DNA of 64,000 nt from Avena insularis (taxonomy: Eukaryota; Streptophyta; Magnoliopsida; Poales; Poaceae). The first letter of the stretch is position 1. Every line of letters starts with the position of its first letter. Of this stretch, positions 8,692 to 20,743 are shown in pieces. Position numbers and translations under genes: made by a program. The DNA lies in assembly GCA_023614405.1 (NCBI GenBank), contig CM042688.1, positions 378,869,331 to 378,933,330 on the forward strand, in the 5' to 3' direction. The notes below the pieces were generated by a model. It was given only the letters and a program-made list of their open reading frames with translations. It ran no database searches and had not been told where the DNA came from.

Positions 8692-11600
8692 TTAAGGAGC
8701 AGCAGGAGGAGGAAGTTTGGCGTCATCTTCGCCTTCTTCGATATCCGAGGCATCGTCCTCTCCATCCTCGTCTGAATCATCTTCAACATTCTCGATCTCT
8801 TCGTCGCCAGCGGCTTCTAGGAAGCTCGGACCCTCAGTCCATTCGTAAATGGGAGCATATTCAATGAGGCTATGGGCGCAAGCCTGGCGCCGAGCTACCC
8901 ATTCCGGGTCATCGGTCCACTTGGATCCGGTGCGCTCGCATGTCAGGAGGCTGAGATCGATCTTCTCATACCACGTGAGTATGTGGTGAAGAATGGTCTC
9001 AGCTGCAGCATGTCCAGCAGACTCCCTCCAGAGGTCGAGCTGGGTCTCGACCTCCGACAACTTTTCAGCAAGAAGTGCGATTCTCTTCGGAGCGCTCTCA
9101 CCGGTCCAGAACGTGTTGAAGACTCGGACCGACACGTCGAGGAGATACTTGCCGTAGGTCTTGATGATTTCCACGCGAGATGACAGGCTAACCAATAGGT
9201 CCTCCATGTTAAAGGGAATGCTCTCACCGTCAGGAGCGACGGGAGTATCCCTCTCTCGGCGGAAATTGGCAACAGCAGCGCTCGCAATAGGAGTACCCTC
9301 TGGAAAGTGGCCTGAAAACAAGGCAAAGGAAGAAGCTGAAGAAAAGACATACGAAGTAACCCGAAGAAGTATGTCGGATAAGGAAAGGAACTTACGTGAA
9401 ATGTGGCTGTGGATCCGGGTCAATTCCTTGATGCAATTATCGCGTCTTTGGCGGAGCTGCACCAGTTCAGCGTTCGCCGACTCAAGTTTGATGTCGGCCT
9501 CCTGGAGAAGTTCGCGGTCCTTAGCAATTTGGAGGTTGAGGCGCTCGCGCTCTTCGGTGTAGTCCTGGCCAGCCTTTTCAAGCTCAGTTTGGTGTTGCGC
9601 CTTCATCTTCTTCATTTCTGCCTTTAGCTTGGCAATCTCGTCATGCTTGGTTCGGAGGAGGGCAAGCTCATCGTCTTTCTTTTTGAGCTCGGCCTGATGC
9701 TGCCCTGCTTGTTCGAGAAAATGCAGCATCATGTCAGGCACGGGCACACTATCTTCAAGAGATGCTGAAATAGCGTGTTGACCCGGCAGAGCCGAGGTAT
9801 GCATGTTTGCCAAGCCAAGAAGAAAAGAAGATGGAAAGCAAAGCAGGGTCGGATAAAAATGACTTACCGTTGATCTGCTCTAGGTTCTTTCGCATAATCT
9901 TGTTCTCAGCCTCCAACCCAACTGCGGAAACCAAATAATGAGACTAGTTCGGCAGAGGAAGATGAATGAAAACGGAGAAGCGCCAAGGGAGAAACTTACC
10001 CCTTTTCTCATGCTCAGCAAGATGTGCATTGTGCTTTGCGAGCAGCATCTTGTGGGTATCCAGAAGACGCTGGAACTCAGCACTCCGGCGGTTGGTGGTC
10101 ACCTAAAGAGAATACAAAAATTTGGCTTAAGCCTTGTGTATATTCGAAGTGTACAAGATCCGGGCCAAGTGGAACTTAACCCGGCTCTATGTGTGTGCAT
10201 ATTTGAAGTTGTCAGGGAGCTACGTTAGTTTTCTAAGGAGCGTCTGGCCGAGTAACAAGTTACTCCCCCGGAGGCTCGGGGACTAATGGTTATATCGCTA
10301 GTGCATGCTAAGGAAAAGGTGAAGTAACGTACCTCCATCATCCGACCCGCGAGGTTAATCGCCTTAGAGGCTGTGTTCATCTGGCCAGCGAATTCGGCGG
10401 GACCGAACTTCTCCGGGAGATCGTTGTTATAGACAAACTCTGCCTTGTTCCAGTTATTCCTAAACTCGATCAAGGTTGGAGGATACCGCTCACCGCTGAG
10501 CATGTGGGGCGCCACCAAGCCCCTCGCATATGCCTCTCTCCTCTCAACCTGAGCAAGGGCCGAACTGGTGTGCAGAACAAGTTGCTGCCAGCTAGTTGGC
10601 TCGGCAGGGGCGTCCTTGATCTTTGGAGCCTTACAGGCAAGCATGGGCCAGCAGGTGCACTGTCCAGACCCGGTGGACACTGCCCTGGTGATGTCAGGGG
10701 CTTTCTTGCCTTTGGCTTGCTGAGAGGAGGAAGTGGTTGCGACAGATTTCCCCTTAGGAGCTGCCTGGGTACTTCCTCGCCAAGACTGAGAAGACTCAGA
10801 CGAGGCGGAGGAGCTTGGCGCTGGTTCCCTTGTTGTTGGTGCCGGAATTGGTGCTGGTGCTGGTGTCGGTGATGGTACGGAGGTAGTCTCAGTAGTTGCT
10901 GGTTGCGGCGGAGCCGAAGTGGTGGATGCCGCTGCCTCGGCTGGATCTGTCTCCCCCGCTCCGGGGTCGCCCCCCTCTTGACGAGGCGGGCTGGAACCCG
11001 GAGCAGCCGCAGAACCCTCTGGAATAGGGCTCAACGGGTGTGACTCATCGTCACGAGGGGGAGAAGAGCTAGGATGCAGCGACGAAGAGATGCTAGATCC
11101 ACTCTGAGGGACCTCCACCGCGGCCCTGCCAAATCAAATAATGTCAGAAGAGAAATTACAACAATGCAAGAAAGAACAAGTTGCATAAGAAAAAGAGACT
11201 TATGCGTCCGAGGTTTGGGGCTCCTTGGGTTTCCGAGCCCTTCGTGCTGGGGCCTTGCCTGCAGGCTTGGAAGAAGTTTTGTCTCCGGACTTCTTTCGCC
11301 TTTTGGAGGGATGAGAAGGTCCGGAGGAGGAACTTGATGCAGCTCCACGCCTCTTCTTTGGCGCTGCCGAAACAGGTTCACCTGTGGCAAGGGAGGGTGG
11401 TCCTCGTGGATCTGCCCACCAGGGTTAGCTGATGCCAGAAAGGCAAAAGAAAGGGGGACAACATCAACAGGTTCAATCACCTTGATATCCGAGTCACCTT
11501 GATCATCGGGCCAATCTCTAATAGAAGAGGGTTTACCGGTGGGTCGCTTCGTAGCGTCGGTCATCTGGAGGAACATCTCCTGGTCCGCATCTTCCTTGTC

Positions 11601-12097
11601 CGGGGTCTCTCGGTCAGGCGCCCATTTAAGGGTCAAATCGGTGACGTCCTCGAGGGTCTGCTGAAGGAATAGCTGAGGAAAAGAATAAACAACAGGGTCA
11701 AAAATGGAACAATGACCTACATATAATTAACCTGGAGTAAATTTGCGCCACGAAGCTTACCGAGGGAGGAAGCCTATCCCGGCAGAAATGCTCAATTCCC
11801 CACGTCCATTCAGTGGAGAAGTCCTTGTGGGTGGTGAAGAGAGCCTTGACCCGACAATAGATCTCCGAGTTGCTCAACTCGAAGGACGAGGTCCGTTGGT
11901 GTGAGAAGCTCATATGGCACACCTTGTGGGTGCGCCTCTGGAGGGGGGAGATTCGGTTGCGCACGAACATGATCATAGCATCCTCGTTGCGCAACCCGAG
12001 CTTCTTCAGCTCCGCAAACCTCTTGTTGATCTGGTTGACCAAGGCTATGGGCTTCTTGGGGACAACGTCCCACGACTCTGGGTTAGGTGGACCCGGG
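8692..12097 (-). pseudogene. E1 antisense gene, exon 1 (3' part) to exon 8
   Basis: The convergent gene continues from 22633-23225 after the E2 insertion. Exons inferred from GT/AG sites and alignment with E3: rest of exon 1 to 11761; exon 2 11672-11481; exon 3 11428-about 11205; exon 4 11125-10333; exon 5 10102-10000; exon 6 9921-9868; exon 7 9764-9396; exon 8 9311-8692 (TAA 8694-8692). Exon 4 is Pro/Ser/Thr-rich, then has a conserved block (FGPAEFAGQMNTASKAINLAGRMME). Exons 5-7 encode a long Lys/Glu-rich coiled coil. The C-terminus is an acidic tail ending in PPPAAP. The donor of intron 3 reads AT instead of GT. Antisense ORFs of this type are known in Tat elements; the molecular role is unknown. 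Confidence 0.75.
12093..12097. repeat. Left target-site duplication of E2 (ccggg)
   Basis: Identical to 22628-22632. Removing E2 and one duplication restores an open frame in E1 antisense exon 1. Confidence 0.95.
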
Positions 12098-15000
12098 TGT
12101 AACTACCTCGGTGAATTACGCTCTTAGTTACATGCCTGGATAAGCGAAAGTGGTTAAAATAGTACGGTGGGGCCCAGGGGCCACTCACAGGTAGACCTTT
12201 CGGCCGTCCTAACCACTTTCAGAACATCGGGACAAGAACGAGCGACGTAATCGGCATGGGAAGGGATCAACTACATACATAAGTGAGTATGTATGCAAGC
12301 CACATACAACATTCCTCAGAGCCATTCCATCTAAAAGAAATAGAAATATTGCAACGCCATACGGCAAGATCCAAATATCCTAGATAGATATAATAGTTTA
12401 GGATATCTCCTCATACATCAAACATCAGAGTATCAGGCGGAAGCGGAAAACAAGATCCGAGTACGGATAAGAAGAAAATCGGCATAAGATGCCACATAAA
12501 TAAACACATCCCGCCCATAGATCTCACGGATCCCTGTTCCCGGAATCTCTACACCGAGTGATCGTTGCCAACATCATCCGTCTCCTCCACCCAGTATCCA
12601 TCTTGCGAGTACACCTGTTCATCTGAATCAAACAATTTATCGTGTGAGACCCTAGGGGTACTCAGCAAGTCTTTATGCCTCTAAAGGGGACATATACAGG
12701 GTGGCAAATTGCAGCAAAAGATAATAACTAACAAGTCTATAGATACTCGCTAACCATCCGCCTAACCAAAGATAGACGGATGTCCATTAATTAAGAACAA
12801 CAGTGATAACAGTATAATTAACAGATCCATCCTCCTTCTCGCTTACCAACAAGAAAGCGGACGAACAACCCCCATCAGTTGCCAGTTTTATTAACCATTC
12901 CATGAGTGTTGCACTATTTACTAGTCAGGTACTTAGTCAAATTAAAAGTGGTACTTTAGTTATACTTGTCTATGATCGAGAAACGGTGCTCCAAGTCGTC
13001 CATAACCGCGGACACGGCTTTCAGAAAGATTTACCCTACAGGGGTGCACAAATAGCAACACACACTCGATCAACCTCGGAAAAACCAACTCAAAACCCAA
13101 TGAGGCATTCACGACAAAGCGATCACAGGATTAAAAAATGTTTCAGGGGGCCACCCCATTAAGCTACCCGCAACAAAGTTGGACGGCTCCGAGATGGACC
13201 CAAGGTTTGCGCCAATGGCTGTAAACGACTGGGAACTCGAAAGTGTGACTAGGCTTGTCGATACCGCGAAAACACTCCACAATCCTAAATAGTACAGGTG
13301 CTCCTCGCACAATCTTAGATAAAGCAGTAAAGCATGGCATAAGTACAGGATAGTAATAAAGCCCCAAACTACTTTGTGGCCCCAAGAAATAAGAGTGAAT
13401 CAAGCTCTAGCTCAGGGGGGTCCATAAGGCCTCCCGGATGTGGATAGTGCGAATAGTCAAGGAACATGAATCAAGTACTCGGGGTCCTACGGGACACAAG
13501 TGAGCACGAAGAACCAAATAGCAGATATTGCTCACCGGTGCCACTTTCATTAGTTATCCCATTACTACTCAGGTTAAGTTGTTTAGGTACCTCATTATCC
13601 ATCTGATACTCACATACCCTACACATGCTGTTCTACGACCCGCATGGCTCAAACAACTCCTGTAGTAATGGCTCAAGGGATGGAGGAACAAGCTTCGGTG
13701 GGGTTTAAAAGTAAAGGCTATGCAGTGCTTGGGATTCAATTTAATGCAATCGCGACTCAATGATGCAAGAATAAGATAGAGGCAATAGGTACTATATGTA
13801 TGCAAGCATGTGGTAGTGCTTGCCTGGCAGCTCAGTTGAAGCGAGAGAAGGATCTGGGTAGTGCTCCTGGGATTCCTGATATATCCCATGCTCAGCGTCT
13901 ATTCGAAGAAGAACCAAACAAACAAGGGCCAATATAAATAAAGTGCACAAGCATATGTATTGAAATGCGACAAGCAAACAAGCATGCCATGATGAATGAT
14001 GCACAATTTACATGGCAATAAAGTAGCATGGTATGGGTGAGGTGTGGGGTACAAGATTAAAGCATTTTATTAAGTTTTAGTCATGTTTTGCTCTCATATA
14101 AGTTGCTGTATACTTTATATTTATATGATGCATGCTGCAATTCAGAACAAGGAATGCATAGATAGAACGGGCTCGTCGTGCTGATTGATTTAGACATATT
14201 ATTTGTCGAATTTGGAGTTATAAAACTAAATTTATGAATTAATTAAGAAAAGGGCAATTTCTTGTAATTTTAATCATCTCGAAAATTGAAGTGCTCAAGT
14301 AATGTTTTGAAAGGCATATTTGAATTCCTCACATTTTTCTGATTCCAAAACATATATTATTTGTGTTATTTGGAATTATAATTTTAAAGTTATTTAAAAC
14401 GGATTTAAAAACATATTTAAACATTTCTGAATTCATTTTATTTAAAACAGAAAACCACCGAAACTTTTTATGCACAGCCTGAGCTAGCCACCGTCGCAGA
14501 CAGGTGGGCCTCGCTGAGCTGGCGCCACTGCGCGCGCCAGGACTTTTGCTACCGCGCGCACAGCCACCCACAGGAACTGACCGGTGGGTCCGGCGCCAAA
14601 AGAGGCCCACGCGACAGCGAGCGGAACGGGGGTGCCACGTGGGGGATCTAGGGCTGCGGGTTGAGGGCTGGAAAACCTGGGGTACCGCGGGTTGAAGGAG
14701 AAAATAAAAAGGGGGTTTTCTGAAAGATGTGCACGGAAGCATACACAAGAGAGGGATGATGAGGGTGGAAGGGAGAAAAGAAAAAAGGTGGTGAGGATCT
14801 AGATTAAGTAAAAGACTCCACCCAAAATTCCAAGTAAAACCCAAGGGATAGAATGGTGGTGATTTGCATGGCCCATGCATGGGTATTAAATGCTAGGTTT
14901 TATCTTGTGAAAACAAAATAATGAACATGGCATTTATACACATGCATTCCAAAATATGGAGTAAGGCCAAGCTAAAGGAAAATATAATTGGATTCATCCC

Positions 15001-15363
15001 AACCCACATGAGCTAGAGTAAAAGCCAAAAGGAAGTAGGAACTCATGGGAAATTAGGATGGTGGAATTATAAGGTGGTGACAAAGAAAGGTGGTGGAGTG
15101 GAATAAAAGATATGCCCCCAACTCAACTTGGGCATCAAGCATTTCTCAAGACCCCAAATGCAATATATCAATAGCCAAATACAATTACCAATGCATATGA
15201 GAGAAGAGCCAAATGGAAAAAGGGTTTTATATGATGCTCAAATGCAAGGTGGCATGATGACATGAGCATGATATAATTATGATGCATCAATTATATGTAG
15301 GAAGTAGCCATTATATTACTAAACCATGTAGCATTACATATGTTAGACATATGGGATGCTACA
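12098..15363 (-). repeat. E2 3' LTR, full length (3266 bp)
   Basis: On the minus strand it begins TGTAGCATCCC at 15363 and ends GTTACA at 12098. It contains about 1.37 kb (12323-13693) missing from the other LTR. No gene is recognised; open frames such as 14329-14880 minus and 13569-13889 minus occur in LTR DNA and are not counted. A CpG-rich block at 14512-14573 differs strongly from the other LTR. Confidence 0.93.
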
Positions 15364-15380
15364 ACTCTCCCCCACTAAAC
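15364..15380 (-). other. E2 polypurine tract
   Basis: The minus strand reads AGTGGGGGAGAGT directly before the 3' LTR TGTAGC, the expected plus-strand primer position. Confidence 0.85.
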
Positions 15381-15400
15381 AGGAATCTCGCCCCGAGATT

Positions 15401-16033
15401 CTAGGAAGAAGAAGAAGACACGAAGAGGGTAGGATACTTGGCACGGAGCTCATCCTCGCATTCCCAAGTGGCTTCATCAACTGAATGGTGCGACCACTGC
15501 ACCTTGCAGAACTTGATGGACTTGTTGCGAGTCCTTCTTTCTGCGACTTCTAGAATTTTTACGGGGTGTTCTTGATAAGACAGGTCTTCTTGGAGATTGA
15601 TAAGCTCATGGTCCACGGTCCTGCCGGGATCCTTGAAGCACTTCTTGAGTTGAGAGATATGGAAAACATCATGGACCTTGAGTTTTTCAGGAAGCTCAAG
15701 AGCATAAGCAACTTCTCCTCTTCTTCCATGTATTTTGAATGGACCGATGTATCTAGCAGCCAGCTTTCCTTTGATACCAAAGCGGTGCGTGCCCCTCATG
15801 GGAGTGACATGAAGGTAAACGAGATCACCAGGGATATACTCCATGTCCGTGTGCTTTCTGTCATAGTTGCTCTTCTGGCGACTTTGAGCAACCTTCAAGT
15901 TTTCGAGAATGATGTGAACCATCTCCTCCGCTTGAGTTACAATGTCGGGGCCAAACAATGTTCTTTCACCTGTGCCCGACCAACCAATCAGAGTTCTGCA
16001 TTTGCAGCCATAGAGAACCTCAAATGGTGCCAT
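15401..16033 (-). pseudogene. E2 integrase C-terminus with chromodomain
   Basis: A 210-codon open frame that continues integrase after a frame break. It starts with MAPFEVLYGCKCRT (integrase core end), then the GPX/C-terminal region (YDRKHTDMEYIPGDLVYL, LAARYIGPFKI, VFHISQLKKCF), then a chromodomain-like segment (VQWSHHSVDEATWECEDELRAKYP) close to the C-terminus. Chromodomains of this group are known to guide integration toward modified histones; targeting here is inference. It ends with a run of five Ser. The link to the upstream integrase core (16034-16400) is frameshifted. Confidence 0.87.
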
Positions 16034-18688
16034 CTTTAGACTTTTCTAGAAGCTGTTGTTGTAAGAGAACTTAGCATAAGGAAGGCATTCTTCCCACTTC
16101 ATGCCGAAAGAGATGACGCAAGCACGGAGCATATCTTCTAGAATCTGATTGATCCTTTCAACTTGTCCTTACTGTTGAGGGTGGTAAGCGGTCTTTGAAG
16201 TTCAACTTTGTTCCCAAAGCATTTTGAAAACTTCCCCAGAACTTGGAAGTGAAGATGCTTCCACGGTCTGAACTTATATCCAAAGGAACCCCATACAGAG
16301 AGACAATTTTGTTGATATAGAGCTCGGCAACTGAATTGCAGAGATTGTTTCCTTGACGGGAAAGAAGTGAGCCACTTTAGAAAGCCTGTCGATGACAACA
16401 AAGATTGCATTGTTGCCCTTCTGCGACCTTGGAAAACCAGTGATGAAGCCCATCTCTACTTTCTCCCATTTCCATTCCGGCGGTTTCAATGGCTGTAGAA
16501 GACTGGAAGGTTTTTGATGAACAACTTTAACTCTACGGTAGACATCACACTCCGAGACATACTTGGCACAATATCGTTTCAACCCAGGCCACCAATATTG
16601 TGTTTTCAAGTCCATGTACATCTTAGTGCTGCCAGGGTGGATAGAAAGAACATAATCATGCGCCTCCTTAAGAACTTGCTCTCTTAAACCCGGGTAGTTC
16701 GGAACAAACATCCGGTGTTCAAAGAAAAGAGTGCATTGGTCGTCGACGTGGAAGGACTCATACTTTGGAAGCTGAATGTTGGATATGATCTTTTTAGTGT
16801 ACGGGTCACCAAGTTGAATGGAGCGAACTTTTTCTTCCAAGAGAGGGGTTGCCAGAAGGTTCAGAAGATACCCTTGATCCACAATTTCAAGGTTGAGCTG
16901 ACAGAATTCCTCGCACAAGAGAGGCTGTTGTTCTTCCACCATGAGGTTGTTGACATAAGCTTTTCGGCTGAGAGCATCGGCCATGACATTAGCTTTGCCC
17001 GGAGTGTAGTTGATGGTCAAATCGAAATCATTAATTGCTTCAATCCACCTCCTCTGACGAAGGTTGAGATCAGGCTGCGTGAAGATATACTTCAGACTCT
17101 TGTGATCAGAAAAGATTTCACAACGGTTGCCAAGCAAGTAATGCCTCCATACTTTCAAAGCAAAGACAACTACTGCGAGTTCGAGGTCATGTGTAGGATA
17201 GTTGATCTCATGCGTCTTCAACTGTCGACAGGCATAAGCAACAACTTGTTTTTCTTGCATAAGGACCGCACCCAATCCTTGCAATGAGGCGTCACAGAAT
17301 ATCTGGAAAGGCTTTGATGTATCTGGAGGAATCAAGACTGGTGTGGAAGTGAGCTTCTCTTTGAGTGTTTCAAAGCTTGCTTGACATGCAGGAGTCCAAA
17401 GGTATTTCTTGCCTTTCTTGAGGAGATCAGTAAGAGGCTTCGTAATCTTCGAGAAGTTCTGAACGAAGCGACGATAGTAACTAGCCAAACCAAGGAAACT
17501 CCAGACTTCTTTGACATTTACAGGAGGAAGCCAGTCAACAATTGTCTTTACAGTTTCTGGGTTGACGACAATGCCCTTGGCAGAGATGACGTGACCAAGA
17601 TAGGTGACTTGAGGCAGCCAAAACTCACACTTGGAGAACTTTGCATACAGGCGGTTCTCACGCAGTTTGTTTAGGACACACCGAAGGTGTTCTTCATGTT
17701 CTTCCTTTGACTTAGAATAGACTAGGATGTCATCCAGATATACCACAACGAACTTATCAAGATACTCCATGAAAACCGAGTTCATAAGCCTCGAGAAGGT
17801 GGCAGGTGCGTTGGTGAGACCGAAAGACATGACCGTGTACTCATACAGGCCATAGCGGGTGGTGAAAGCTGTTTTAGGAACATCTTCCTTGCGAATCTTG
17901 ATTTGATGATATCCACTTCTCAAGTCAAGCTTAGAGAATACCACAGCTCTAGCTAGCTGATCGAAGAGATCATTAATCCGTGGAAGGGGATATTTATTCT
18001 TGATGGTTTTAGCATTGAGAGCCCGATAGTCAACACATAGTCTATCAGTCTTGTCTCGCTTCTTCACAAAGATGGTTGGGCTACCCCAAGAAGAAGTACT
18101 GTGCTGAATGAAACCCAACTTCTCTTGTTCATCAAGATGACGTTTGAGTTCAGCCAACTCAGCATGACTCATTTTATAAGGCCGCTTGGAGATAGGAGCG
18201 GTACCAGGTTCAAGCTCAATCACAAACTCGACCTCACGATCAGGAGGCATACCCGGTAACTCTTCAGGAAAATCATCTGGGAACTCACAGACCACCGGAA
18301 CACTCTGAATAGCATCCATAGCATCATCATTCAGAGACACCAAAGAGAAAAGCTGAATTGTAGGAGTCAGACTTGGAGAATAGACTATATGGCCTTCAGG
18401 AATTTTCAGAGAAACCGAGCGTTCAACACAATCAATCACAGCTGCATTTGCTGTCAACCAATCCATGCCCAAGATAATATCAATGTCAGAGTTGCCCAGA
18501 ATAATTAAGGAAGCCGGGAACGAAGAACCACCAATCTCAATTTGATTGCCATGGCTGATTTTAGAAGATGCCATTGTTGCTCCAGGAGAAAGGACCATTA
18601 ACCGCTTAGGGAGAGGATCCATAGGTAACCCATTCACATCAGCAAAACTTGTGGAGACAAAAGAATGCGATGCACCAGAATCAAACAA
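16034..18688 (-). pseudogene. E2 protease, reverse transcriptase, RNase H and integrase core
   Basis: An 804-codon open frame (18688-16274), then frameshifted remnants to 16034. Order: protease [11 protein letters not shown] at the start; RT with [13 protein letters not shown] and catalytic YLDD (minus strand, 17740-17729); RNase H with [15 protein letters not shown]; integrase zinc region [20 protein letters not shown]. Two integrase defects are visible. The second zinc Cys reads Tyr ([10 protein letters not shown]). The first catalytic Asp reads Gly ([10 protein letters not shown], plus about 16436-16458). The frame shifts again near 16345. RT motifs are intact but integration activity should be lost. 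Confidence 0.9.
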
Positions 18689-19860
18689 ACTCGTGCAGGA
18701 ACTGAGTTAACAGGAAGCATACCCATCACAACTCTAGGTGCATGCTCAGCTTGAGCGATGTTGACACAGTTGGCACGAGCAACAGTAGACCCAGGCTTGG
18801 TGTTGATGTTGAGAGCCCGCGGTGGAGGTGCACGAACCATAGAAGAACTTGCCGCAGGTCTAGGAGGTGGTGGAGGAAGAGCTTTATTGTTCATTGGACA
18901 GTTCCAGTGTTGATGTCCATTGTTCCCACAAGTGTAACAAGCACTAGGTGGACGTGGAGCAACGTAGCTAGGGACTCCGCCAGGCGCTCCAGGGTAGTTG
19001 TGGTTGTAGCCCCTGGGAGCAGCAGTGAAGGAGTTTGGTGGCCTTGCCGCGTAGCTTGAAGATCTTGGTGGATCCGGGAGCGACGGTGGGGTGTTAGGAA
19101 CCCAGACACGACGCTTAGAAGGAGTTGACATAGCTGAAGAGCTTGCTGCATCGTGGTTGTGTTTCTTGGACTCCTCGAACACTTGCCTACTTGCTTCTTC
19201 CTGCAGAGCTGTATGTTGGAGTTCCAGAAAAGACCCCGGCCTTGCATGTGTGATTGCATATTTAATCGATGCATTGAGCCCTTGTCTGAATCTCTTTTGC
19301 TTCTTCTTGTCATCAGAGATCTCATCGCCACCATACCGAGAAAGATTCAGGAAGTTTTTGATATAGGTATTGACATTATCATTGCCCTGCTTGAGGTTGA
19401 GAAACACTTCCTTCATCCTCTCCATGACAATTTCTGACAGATATTTCTCTTTGAAAGCTCCAGTGAATTGTTCCCAAGTAGGCTGAAAACCAGTGTAGTT
19501 TGCCTTGAGGTAATTCTCCCACCATAGAGCTGCATCTCCCTTCAGAAGGTGAGTGGCACATTTTACCCATTCTTGCTCAGGAACATAAGCAGTCACCAGT
19601 AACCTTGACATCTCACGCAGCCAATCATCCGCATCAAGTGGCTGATCAGACACCTCAAAGTGGCGCGGGTTGAACTTCAGGAAGCTTTTGATGTCTCCTC
19701 GCTTGGGAGGTGGAGGTAGCGGAACAAACTCATTCCTCCTGATACTTTCTTCAAATCGCTGCTGGTTCTGCTGTATTGTACCCAAGGCATTAGCAATACT
19801 TGCCAACGTAGCCCCCAGTTCAGGTGGTATGTCCTCCTCAGAACGGCGTGGTGGTGCCAT
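18634..19860 (-). pseudogene. E2 gag, frameshifted into protease
   Basis: Starts at ATG 19860-19858 (MAPPRRSEED). The retrotransposon gag core includes WLREMSRLLVTAYVPEQEWVK and LWWENYLKANYTGF. After a Pro/Ser-rich stretch comes a canonical zinc knuckle CYTCGNNGHQHWNC (C-x2-C-x4-H-x4-C). Near 18690 the frame runs out of register with the protease frame, overlapping it by about 55 bases. A single continuous gag-pol frame is usual for this group, so I read the offset as a one-base indel, although programmed frameshifting cannot be excluded from one copy. Confidence 0.87.
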
Positions 19861-20743
19861 CCTGTGATTGATATAAAACACAAGTCAGTACCATAATGGA
19901 GAATAATAATAATCCAAAATAGTATCAAAATGGAATTAACCAAAATTAAAGGATACAAATTACTAAGATGATATAAAAATATCAACAAAGTTCAAAGCAC
20001 CTAGAAGATATTAAGCATATCACACACGACTGAACAAGGAGTGTGGTACACAAGCTAACAAAGAAAAAATTTCTGCAAATTTCGGCATTAAAATACCACC
20101 GTATGCACAAAACCACTTAACGAATCAAGATTAGTAAATCTACCAATTCAATATACAAGAGCGAATGATAAAAGTAGTGGTATGGTGACTCCATCGCAAG
20201 ACTCAAATCATTACTCCGCACATGAATAAGTAAAACCCATATCCCAACACCTTCTTCTTAAGATGAACCTAGAGATTAGTAACTACGGAAACGAACACCC
20301 CAAACAAGATAACGTCGGATAACAAAGAGTAAGACAGATCGCACCGGTATACAACAAATCAGATAGACCGCGTCGGTTTACAAAAGACTGTTGGTATGGA
20401 ATGTACCAACAGTTGATAACCAAAAGGCAGATAGTGATAACATGTTGGATGCAACAGATAGACAAGGGATTCACACACACACACACACACTCACACACAC
20501 ACACAACCTATGGTACTACGGAACCCAGAACACGTGAATCCTAGTTTAAATTTTAGAAGAGGATTGAAAATGTTAGACTTCCTTACCAGAAAAAGGGTGG
20601 GTGGGTGGGTAAGAAAAAAATGGAAGCAGTCCTACTCTCTCATTTTGCTTTTCCCTAGTATACATAGCTACCAAAAATATTTGCTAGACTGACAATGACC
20701 ATTTGGCTGAGACCCTGAAGGGCGGGATGGCTCTAATACCAAT
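19861..20743 (-). other. E2 untranslated leader with PBS, (CA)n and G4 motif
   Basis: A region of about 880 bp between gag ATG and 5' LTR without a coding frame. The primer-binding site TGGTATTAGAGCCATCC (minus, 20741-20725) matches the initiator Met-tRNA type with one change from TGGTATCAGAGC. A (CA)n microsatellite occupies 20472-20505. On the plus strand 20595-20609 reads as four GGG runs separated by single T. Confidence 0.8.

Noticed and set aside
14329..14880. 183-codon minus-strand frame in E2 LTR (similar one at 21567-22145)
   Set aside because: Falls inside LTR U3 sequence, differs in frame between the two LTRs through indels, and has no domain.
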